From: a bacterium
GTDB taxonomy: Bacteria; Elusimicrobiota; Elusimicrobia; Elusimicrobiales; UBA9959
Direction: 5' to 3'
Length of the DNA: 39,235 bases
Assembly: GCA_021789695.1 (NCBI GenBank)
Contig: JAJYJH010000018.1
Span: 1-39,235 of the forward strand
Part shown: piece by piece, positions 34,119 through 39,235 of the stretch
How the letters are laid out: every line of letters starts with the position of its first letter
Numbering within the stretch: position 1 is the stretch's first letter
Translations under genes and position numbers: made by a program
Notes under the pieces: generated by a model
What the model saw: the letters and a program-made list of their open reading frames with translations, nothing else
Databases searched by the model: none
Told to the model about the DNA's origin: nothing

Positions 34119-35171
34119 ATGCCTGTGAAAAAGAAGGGCAAGAAGAACGCCGACGACCTCTACCGCATGGTCTTCGAGGAGGCGCGCGACTCCATGCTGG
34201 TGCTGGAACTCCCGCAGCAGGGAACGCCGCGCATACTGGACGCCAACCCGGCCGCGCTGGCCCTGCACGGCTTCGGCCGGCGCAAGCTCGCAGGCAAGCC
34301 GGTGAGCGTTCTCGGAGCCTCGCTTAGCCGCGGGCGCTTCCGCCCCGGCTCCAGCGACGTTTTCGAGGTGAAGCACGACAGGCCCGGAGGCAGGCCACTG
34401 GTCACCGAGGTCACCGCGCGCAATGTCAGGTCCAGGTCCGGCCATTTCGGCATTCTCATAGAAAGGGACGTCACCTGGCGCCGCCGGCTGGAGGAGGAGG
34501 CGCGGGAGCTCTCCTCCCGCCTGCTGCAGGAGCGGGAAGAGGAAAAAAAGGGGCTGGCCGCCGGCATACACGATTCCGTCGGCGCTATGCAGGTGGGCCT
34601 CTCCGCCGAGCTCCTGCTGCTGGAGGACTGTGTGCGCCGCGGCGACGAAAAAATGGCGCTGGCCGGGCTGCGGCGCGCCAGAAAGCTGCTGAAGGCCTCG
34701 ACCGCGGGGCTCAAGAAAGCCTGCGTCGAAGCCTGGCCCGCCTCGCTCGCAGTCTCTGGCCTCGGCGCGGCCTTGTCCGGGCTGCTGGCCTCCTTCACCA
34801 AGCGCTCGAGAATAGCAGCGGAGGTCTCGCTCTCCCTCCCCGATGCCGACGTCCCGGAAAGCCCGGCGACCATAGTGCTCTACCGGCTGGCCCAAGAAGC
34901 TCTCGCGAACGCGGAACGCCACTCCGGGGCGGGTCTGGTGAAGTTCAGTGCCGGGACGGAAGGGGGGTGGTTGACGCTGGAGATCCAGGACGACGGACGC
35001 GGCTTCGACACCGTGAAGGCCGCCGCGAACGGAAATAGCCTTGGCCTGAAAATAATGGAGGACGCAACCAACTCGGCCGGAGGCCACCTCTCGGTCTACT
35101 CCGCGCCCGGCAGGGGCACCCGGGTAAGGGCGCAGCTTCCCATGAACTGCGGCCGGGGGACCGCTCGATGA
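34119..35171 (+). CDS. NarX/UhpB-type soluble histidine kinase with PAS domain
   Basis: 350 residues from ATG 34119; a TTG at 34083 would add 12 residues. An N-terminal PAS domain (about 15-125: ANPAALALHGFGRRKLAGK) is followed by a coiled linker, HisKA_3 dimerisation with the phospho-acceptor His in AAGIHDSVGAMQVGL (about residue 151), and an HATPase with LAQEALANAERHSGA, DDGRGFD and NSLGLKIMEDATNSAGG. No membrane segment, so it senses a cytoplasmic signal. The stop overlaps the ATG of the LuxR-type regulator (ATGA), its cognate partner. Confidence 0.9.
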   Translation: MPVKKKGKKNADDLYRMVFEEARDSMLVLELPQQGTPRILDANPAALALHGFGRRKLAGKPVSVLGASLSRGRFRPGSSDVFEVKHDRPGGRPLVTEVTARNVRSRSGHFGILIERDVTWRRRLEEEARELSSRLLQEREEEKKGLAAGIHDSVGAMQVGLSAELLLLEDCVRRGDEKMALAGLRRARKLLKASTAGLKKACVEAWPASLAVSGLGAALSGLLASFTKRSRIAAEVSLSLPDADVPESPATIVLYRLAQEALANAERHSGAGLVKFSAGTEGGWLTLEIQDDGRGFDTVKAAANGNSLGLKIMEDATNSAGGHLSVYSAPGRGTRVRAQLPMNCGRGTAR

Positions 35172-35800
35172 AACGCAGGATAAAAGTCCACATAGCCGAC
35201 GACCATCCGGTGGTCGTGGAAGGGCTGAAGGCCCTGATAAAGCGCACCGCGCCGGACATTGTGATCACCGGCGCCGCCGCCGACGGAAGAGCGGCCCTGG
35301 GCCTGGCCCGCCGGAACCCCGCCGACGTCTACGTATATGACATTTCCATGCCGGCGCCAAACGGCCTGGAGGCCATGGCCGAGCTGCTGAAGCTGGCGCC
35401 AGGCAGCAAGGTGATAATTCTGAGCATGCACGACGACCCCGCCACGGTGGAAAAAGCCATCCGCGCCGGGGCCAGCGGCTACCTTGTGAAGGAGAGCGCC
35501 GCCGAGGAGATAGTAACCGCGCTGCGCGCCGTCTGCCGCGGCTCCCGCTACCTGAGCCCGTCCATAAAGCCGCGCGGCCGGGACAGACACCGGGGCTCAC
35601 CCCCGGAGCTGACCGAAAAAGAGAAGATCATCGTAAAGCTTACCGCGGCCGGGCTGAAAGACAAGGAGATAGCCACCAGTCTTAAGCTCTCACCGCACAC
35701 GGTCCACGTACACAGGCGGAACATCTTCCAGAAGCTCGACCTGCATAAACAGACCGAGCTGGTGCGCTACGCCATAAGGGAAGGCCTGGCCAATCCCTGA
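35168..35800 (+). CDS. NarL/FixJ-family response regulator
   Basis: 210 residues. The receiver domain (1-120) has the acidic pair in VHIADDHPVVVEG, the phospho-acceptor in VYVYDISMPAPNGLEA, the switch Ser in IILSMHDD and Lys in YLVKESAAEE. The LuxR-type helix-turn-helix (about 145-205) contains LTEKEKIIVKLTAAGLKDKE and LSPHTVHVHRRNIFQKL. It is the transcription-factor output for the kinase directly upstream. Its targets are unknown. Confidence 0.94.
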   Translation: MKRRIKVHIADDHPVVVEGLKALIKRTAPDIVITGAAADGRAALGLARRNPADVYVYDISMPAPNGLEAMAELLKLAPGSKVIILSMHDDPATVEKAIRAGASGYLVKESAAEEIVTALRAVCRGSRYLSPSIKPRGRDRHRGSPPELTEKEKIIVKLTAAGLKDKEIATSLKLSPHTVHVHRRNIFQKLDLHKQTELVRYAIREGLANP

Positions 35801-35850
35801 GGATTACCTTTATCGTCTAGAAGAACAGGGTACGGGGAGCGGCGCTTTTT

Positions 35851-37008
35851 TCAGCTCGGGAGCTCCAGATAGAATACGGTCCCCTCTCCATACGAGGACT
35901 CCGCCCAGAGCCGGCCGCCGTTGGCTTCGGCCAGACGGCGCGATATCGGCAGGCCGATTCCGTCGCACTTTCCGGAGTTACCGGAAACGCCGAAGAAAAG
36001 CTTCCATATGTTCGGCAGGTCCACGGCTTTTATTCCCGGACCGTTGTCGGTCACCCGGTATAGGGAAACACCGCTTTTTTTCGAGCCGCTTATGGTAACT
36101 ACCGGCCTGCGGGAGCCGTGCCGGTACCTGATTGCGTTGGAGATGAGGTTGGCGAAGATCTGCCCCACCGCGGCGGGGTCAGCCGTACACCTCGGAAGGG
36201 TTCCTACCTCGACCAGCGCGCCGGCAGTCTCCACCTGGTAAGCCATGGCCGCCAGCTCTTTCTTTATGACGGCTTCGGCGTCCATAGTTCTCGGCCTCAT
36301 CTCCAGCCGGCCCTGTTTGGAGACCTTTGTTATTCCGTCCAGCAGCCCTGCGATTTTGATGGCGCTCTCGTCCAGCGAATCGACGGATTCCGGCACCAGG
36401 TTGCGCGCCACGTCCAGCGCCTGCGCACGGCTTTCCTCGCCGCATCCTCCCGTCTCCAATATCTCAGTCAACCGGGCCACGTCGGACCTAATATATTTGC
36501 TGAAGCCCTGTATGCAGAGCAGCGGCGTACGTATATCGTGCACAGAAAGCAGCATAAAATCCTGAATCTCTGTGTACCTCTTTTCCAGCTCGGCGGCCAG
36601 GCGCAGGCTCTCAGCGCGCCCGTCGCTTTGCGCAGCCATGGCGGTCATGGAGTGCACCGCGACCGGCGAAGAAACGCCGGCGGCGGGAAGCGGGTCTATG
36701 ACGGACTCCAGTTTCCGGCCGCCGTTCTCAATTTCAGCCGCGGCCCGGCCGCTATTTTTAAGAGCCTTTTCCAGCGGACAGCCGGGGTGCGGGGCATCTA
36801 AACCGAAAAGTTTGTAGCAATGCCAACCCTTCAGTTCATCCTGCTTCCGCCCGAACAGGACCTCCGCCGCTTTGTTGGCCAGCAACACGCGCCGCTCCCC
36901 GTCCATAAGCCACAGCGGCGTATTATAGCCATGAAAAGCGGCCTCCAAGAGAGCGCTCTGCCCCGCACAGCCTTCGGTATTTTTTTTTATATCTTTGTCT
37001 TTTTTCAT
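35851..37008 (-). CDS. Soluble PAS-domain histidine kinase (orphan)
   Basis: 385 residues from ATG 37008 (MKKDKDIKKN); ATGs at 37041 and 37080 would add a short hydrophobic stretch and have no ribosome-binding site. A PAS domain (about 25-130: LWLMDGERRVLLANKAAEVLFG, with a Cys-bearing WHCYKLFG and PGCPLEK loop) precedes HisKA with the His in LLSVHDIRTPLLCIQGF and an HATPase with NLISNAIRYRHG, DNGPGIKAVD and CDGIGLPISRRL. No regulator is adjacent. The PAS cysteines resemble those in PAS domains that bind a cofactor or act as redox switches, but this is uncertain. Confidence 0.9.
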   Translation of the reverse strand: MKKDKDIKKNTEGCAGQSALLEAAFHGYNTPLWLMDGERRVLLANKAAEVLFGRKQDELKGWHCYKLFGLDAPHPGCPLEKALKNSGRAAAEIENGGRKLESVIDPLPAAGVSSPVAVHSMTAMAAQSDGRAESLRLAAELEKRYTEIQDFMLLSVHDIRTPLLCIQGFSKYIRSDVARLTEILETGGCGEESRAQALDVARNLVPESVDSLDESAIKIAGLLDGITKVSKQGRLEMRPRTMDAEAVIKKELAAMAYQVETAGALVEVGTLPRCTADPAAVGQIFANLISNAIRYRHGSRRPVVTISGSKKSGVSLYRVTDNGPGIKAVDLPNIWKLFFGVSGNSGKCDGIGLPISRRLAEANGGRLWAESSYGEGTVFYLELPS

Positions 37009-37117
37009 GCAAATTAAGAACCGCCACGCGGCCACGACCATACAATCATAAAATAAATATAAAAGTCCGATAAATACCACTTTTATGGTATATGCCGGCC
37101 CGGCCCGAAAGCCTGAC

Positions 37118-37136
37118 CCGGCAAATTTAGTAGAAT
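37118..37136 (+). promoter_or_regulatory. Promoter-like motif before tRNA-Thr
   Basis: GCAAATTTAGTAGAAT (37121-37136), with TAGAAT ending 14 bp before the tRNA. A near-identical motif precedes the next tRNA, which supports it being a promoter element. Confidence 0.5.
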
Positions 37137-37150
37137 CTGTGCTGTTAAAC

Positions 37151-37222
37151 GCCGGCGTAGCTCAGCGGTAGAGCAACCGCCTTGTAAGCGGTAGGTCACC
37201 GGTTCAATCCCGGTCGCCGGCT
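37151..37222 (+). tRNA. tRNA-Thr (anticodon TGT)
   Basis: A complete cloverleaf: acceptor GCCGGCG with CGCCGGC (37215-37221), D-arm GCTC...GAGC, anticodon stem ACCGC/GCGGT closing loop CTTGTAA (anticodon TGT, reading ACA) and T-arm ACCGG TTCAATC CCGGT. The discriminator is T at 37222 and CCA is not encoded. It stands 26 bp upstream of tRNA-Glu. Confidence 0.95.
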
Positions 37223-37238
37223 GCAAATTTGGTATAAT
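37223..37238 (+). promoter_or_regulatory. Promoter-like motif before tRNA-Glu
   Basis: GCAAATTTGGTATAAT (37223-37238) carries a perfect TATAAT 10 bp before the tRNA-Glu. It matches the motif before tRNA-Thr at 14 of 16 positions, so each tRNA may have its own promoter. Confidence 0.55.
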
Positions 37239-37248
37239 AAATAGACAC

Positions 37249-37325
37249 GGCCCCTTCGTCTAGCGGCCTAGGACGCTGCCCTCTCAAGGCAGAGATCACG
37301 GGTTCGAATCCCGTAGGGGCCGCCA
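37249..37325 (+). tRNA. tRNA-Glu (anticodon CTC), CCA encoded; integration site
   Basis: Acceptor GGCCCCT with AGGGGCC (37315-37321), discriminator G, then an encoded CCA (37323-37325). Anticodon stem CTGCC/GGCAG with loop CTCTCAA (anticodon CTC, reading GAG); T-arm ACGGG TTCGAAT CCCGT. The 3' end is the boundary of the inverted-repeat arm, and the recombinase stop codon lies inside this gene on the other strand. This is the usual sign of integration at a tRNA 3' end. Confidence 0.96.
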
Positions 37326-38807
37326 AATTTTCTCCCGAGAAAATTTGGCACTTGAAAACTCCGCTAGTTCCCGCAGTTCCCGCGTTTTCTCCGCCGGAAA
37401 ATTAAATTTTAAATTTATTTTTTTCCCGCCTATAATTAAGTTCGAACCGATATTTTTCAATTTCTGCAGGTTATCGGCCGGACTTCCAGAGACCGCGGAC
37501 TCTCCGACGTCAACACAGAGCTTGTAGAACCGTTTCAGCGGTTCGAACCGATTTGCCCCCTGCCGCGCAAAAGCTGCGAGTTTGTTTTCTATTTCCTTTT
37601 TGTCGTTGACCAATTGGGCCTTCTTGGTAACGTACTCGGACTGACTTATCGCGCCTTGCAGTACCAGGTCCAGCAACTGGCCCAATTGGTCTGTAAGGAT
37701 AACCAATTTATCTTGCAGATTTTGGGCGGCCTCTTCCCCGGCCTGGGCCGCCTTTAATTCTTCCTTACTGATGTTATCAAGAGCATCGGCGGCCAGGGCC
37801 GGGGGTAAGGAAACTCCTTTTAATAAGTCGCGTACCTGTTTATCCACATCTTCTTCCCGCACAAAACGCTCGTCACAGGGGCCTTTGCGCTTGGTGCAGC
37901 GCATGTAGTTGTGGCCCTTTTGAGTCTCTGTAGTTATGAAGCAACCGCAAGTGGCGCAACGGAAAACGCCGCGGTAGACATAAGGCTTTAAGGTCTTTGT
38001 ATGTGTTTTAGACTTGCGGTTAAGCACCTCCTGGCACTTATCAAATAGAGCCTTGGAGATCAGCGGCTTATGTTTTGCCTCATAGACTTCGCCATTGTAG
38101 CGCATAACCCCGTAATAGATAGGATTACGGAGCATATAGTGGCAATTAGAAACAGACAACGGCTTGTTGAACTTGCGCCCTGTGAGGCCGGCTGAATTAA
38201 TGCGGTCCCGGATTTCAGTTATGGGATACCTGCCGGTTGCGTACAGCTCAAAGGCTTTCTTTATGAGCGGACCGCGCTCCTTGTCTATGTGTATCGTGTG
38301 GGTGGCCCGGTCGTTTACATAGCCCATCGGCGCCCAGGAAGGCCAGATGCCGTTGCGCAGCTTTTGCCTGATACCGCGCCGCACGTTCTCCGAGAGGTTG
38401 TCTACATAATACTTGGACTGCCCGAAAGCGATAGACAGCATGAACTTCCCCTGCGGCGTAGGGTCGAACCAGAAGGTCGGGAACTTGAGCTCAAGGATCT
38501 TTCCGGTGTCCGCTAGGTAGATTATGCGCCCGCCGTCTATTGAATTACGCGCTAGGCGGTCCGGGTGCCAGGCTACTATGCCGTGAGCCGCGCCCTGCTC
38601 GATCTGCGCCATCATGTCGTTGAAGATCTCGCGGCCCGGTTCCTTGGCGGTTTTGCTTTCAATGAACTCGCGGGCTATGGTGAGACCGTTCTTTTTGGCG
38701 TAGTCGCGCAGTTCAGTGAGCTGTGCCTCTATGGACAGAATTTGCCGGTCAGGCTCGTCCGTGGACTTGCGGGCATAAAGGAAATACCGCATTGTAAGCT
38801 TCTCCAT
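37296..38807 (-). CDS. Large serine recombinase (integrase), C-terminus encoded inside tRNA-Glu
   Basis: 503 residues. Resolvase catalytic domain (about 7-150) with nucleophile Ser15 in YARKSTDEPD and HPDRLARN; recombinase domain (about 155-260, PMGYVNDR, MLRNPIYYGVMRY); zinc ribbon with Cys at about 284, 287, 304 and 311; then a coiled-coil region (about 335-430). GGGGAGG lies seven bases before the ATG. The last eight residues (PLRDSNP and the Arg before) read antisense through tRNA-Glu. The preceding residues are encoded in the left arm of a 107-bp inverted repeat. Its base and codon use looks AT-richer than the neighbours, consistent with transfer. It should insert, excise or invert DNA at short att sites. 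Confidence 0.95.
   Translation of the reverse strand: MEKLTMRYFLYARKSTDEPDRQILSIEAQLTELRDYAKKNGLTIAREFIESKTAKEPGREIFNDMMAQIEQGAAHGIVAWHPDRLARNSIDGGRIIYLADTGKILELKFPTFWFDPTPQGKFMLSIAFGQSKYYVDNLSENVRRGIRQKLRNGIWPSWAPMGYVNDRATHTIHIDKERGPLIKKAFELYATGRYPITEIRDRINSAGLTGRKFNKPLSVSNCHYMLRNPIYYGVMRYNGEVYEAKHKPLISKALFDKCQEVLNRKSKTHTKTLKPYVYRGVFRCATCGCFITTETQKGHNYMRCTKRKGPCDERFVREEDVDKQVRDLLKGVSLPPALAADALDNISKEELKAAQAGEEAAQNLQDKLVILTDQLGQLLDLVLQGAISQSEYVTKKAQLVNDKKEIENKLAAFARQGANRFEPLKRFYKLCVDVGESAVSGSPADNLQKLKNIGSNLIIGGKKINLKFNFPAEKTRELRELAEFSSAKFSREKIWRPLRDSNP
37320..37426. repeat. Left arm of a perfect 107-bp inverted repeat
   Basis: Identical base for base to the reverse complement of 38979-39085, checked along the full length. 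It begins in the last acceptor bases of tRNA-Glu, includes the encoded CCA, and covers the 3' end of the recombinase reading frame. It contains a 28-nt palindrome at 37322-37349 and two tandem copies of AGTTCCCGC. Confidence 0.95.
37322..37349. other. Candidate serine-recombinase att core (palindrome, CC centre)
   Basis: Thirteen-bp perfect half-sites (GCCAAATTTTCTC and its complement) flank a central CC. Short dyads around a 2-bp crossover dinucleotide are the known layout of serine recombinase sites. The mirror copy is at 39056-39083 with central GG, that is, in inverted orientation. The att role is inference. Confidence 0.45.
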
Positions 38808-38826
38808 ACCTTATCCTCCCCTGCTC

Positions 38827-38866
38827 TTAAGGCCGGTTTTGCCCAGCAGGGCTAAACCGGACTTAA
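38827..38866. repeat. 40-nt near-perfect palindrome just upstream of the recombinase start
   Basis: Stem segments TTAAG/CTTAA, CCGGTTT/AAACCGG and GCCC/GGGC, separated by single mismatches, close an AGCA loop (38845-38848). It lies 20-60 bp upstream of the recombinase ATG, so it can fold in the 5' leader or bind a regulator. Confidence 0.8.
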
Positions 38867-38898
38867 GTGCTTACTCTGCAACTCTCCGCCGCGGGTAA

Positions 38899-38930
38899 GG
38901 CCGGCCAGGCGCAGCAGCGCTGGGCCGGCC
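38899..38930. repeat. Second hairpin with the same AGCA loop
   Basis: GGCCGGCC (38899-38906) pairs with GGCCGGCC (38923-38930), and an inner GCGC/GCGC closes an AGCA loop (38913-38916). It is 32 bp from the first hairpin. A 34-codon minus-strand ORF (38871-38975, ATG but no ribosome-binding site) runs through it and is probably not a gene. Confidence 0.7.
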
Positions 38931-38971
38931 GCACCGGCGGCCATAAGGATAATAATTCGGTTCGTATTTAA

Positions 38972-39142
38972 TCATGGCGGAAAAAAATAAATTTAAAATT
39001 TAATTTTCCGGCGGAGAAAACGCGGGAACTGCGGGAACTAGCGGAGTTTTCAAGTGCCAAATTTTCTCGGGAGAAAATTTGGCGGGCCTATCAGGATGAA
39101 ATTACAGGCTACTTTGCGCAACATCCCGAGGTTATCTTGTAA
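38972..39142 (+). pseudogene. 3' fragment of a recombinase gene with a different C-terminal tail
   Basis: Frame open from just after a stop at 38969-38971 to TAA 39140-39142. Residues 4-38 are identical to the C-terminal segment of the minus-strand recombinase (from KKINLKF to REKIWR), encoded by the right inverted-repeat arm. After that the peptide continues AYQDEITGYFAQHPEVIL instead of PLRDSNP. There is no start codon or promoter, so alone it is not expressed. It is either the remnant of a second recombinase copy or the alternative 3' exon-like end that would be joined if the segment between the arms inverted. Confidence 0.75.
38979..39085. repeat. Right arm of the perfect 107-bp inverted repeat
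   Basis: Reverse complement of 37320-37426 with no mismatch. Just outside the inner boundary the two copies differ by one G in a G run (GGCGGG against GGCGG). Outside the outer boundary the sequences diverge after CCGCC. Confidence 0.95.
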
Positions 39143-39235
39143 TTACCGCCATTGAAAGCGGTAGGCGGATCTTATCCGCGAGATGTCGTCGCAGGCGTGG
39201 CCACTTCGCGGCCCCGCACTGCTCCTTGCCGCGAG
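39086..39235. other. Right-end flank, no gene recognised
   Basis: Contains the unique tail of the recombinase fragment (to 39142), then two small hairpins: ACCGC/GCGGT around 39145-39162 and GCGGAT-CTT-ATCCGC at 39166-39180. No complete reading frame or tRNA is evident before the window ends. Confidence 0.5.

Noticed and set aside
38871-38975. 34-codon minus-strand ORF upstream of the recombinase
   Set aside because: It has an ATG but no ribosome-binding site and runs through the two hairpins with a low-complexity Arg/Pro/Ala translation; better explained as structured leader.
37427-38978. Insertion sequence with terminal inverted repeats
   Set aside because: The long arms encode part of the recombinase itself, and no target-site duplication was found; serine-recombinase site geometry fits better than a DDE-type transposon.
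39143-39165. Anticodon-arm-like hairpin resembling the tRNA-Thr anticodon arm
   Set aside because: The loop is 8 nt, and no acceptor, D or T arms can be built around it; not a tRNA.
1-39235. CRISPR array or phage structural genes
   Set aside because: No regularly spaced direct repeats and no capsid, tail, terminase or portal proteins were seen.

Overview
This window reads as a chromosomal segment of a GC-rich, Gram-negative-type bacterium. It carries a TonB-dependent outer-membrane receptor, periplasmic proteins with signal peptides and an L,D-transpeptidase-like protein. The frequent use of ATA and AGG codons in a GC-rich background, together with the gene mix, would fit an uncultured lineage such as Elusimicrobiota, but the sequence alone does not prove this. 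Coding density is high, most intergenic gaps are under 150 bp, and many neighbours overlap by 4 nt (ATGA), so translational coupling is common.

Layout. 1-2300: the 3' part of a PPK2 polyphosphate kinase and a convergent glutamine synthetase, sharing a bidirectional terminator. 2472-6225: YjbQ, DoxX, inosine-guanosine kinase and a class III adenylate cyclase. 6558-9310: ribosomal-protein-S1-like protein and a GH13 amylase. 9295-12789: envelope and membrane genes (PH-like, YkuD-like, a small secreted coiled-coil protein, a small membrane protein, an EamA transporter). 12910-14959: a radical-SAM/DUF4130 pair linked to DNA repair or modification. 14984-16489: coaD and a WG-repeat protein. 16507-16590: a consensus promoter firing straight into a terminator hairpin. 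16608-21968 (minus strand): prfB, tatD, and a methionine synthase split into a core and a separate activation subunit.

22017-28371: an uninterrupted eight-gene aromatic operon (chorismate mutase, DAHP synthase, aroE, aroC, aroK, aroB, aroQ, aroA). It encodes every step from PEP plus erythrose-4-phosphate to chorismate, and on to prephenate.

28382-37008: a signalling block. One minus-strand operon encodes a receiver protein, a TonB-dependent receptor, a periplasmic substrate-binding protein, a membrane histidine kinase and a DJ-1/PfpI protein. It is followed by a NarX/NarL-type kinase and regulator pair and a further orphan soluble PAS kinase.

37151-39235: tRNA-Thr and tRNA-Glu, followed by a large serine recombinase inserted at the 3' end of tRNA-Glu. 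The recombinase gene is bracketed by a perfect 107-bp inverted repeat. Each arm contains a 28-nt palindrome with a CC/GG centre, and each arm encodes the same C-terminal recombinase peptide but runs on into a different tail. This is the most unusual structure in the window: it suggests a self-inverting or tail-switching recombinase, a rearranged double insertion, or possibly an assembly artefact.
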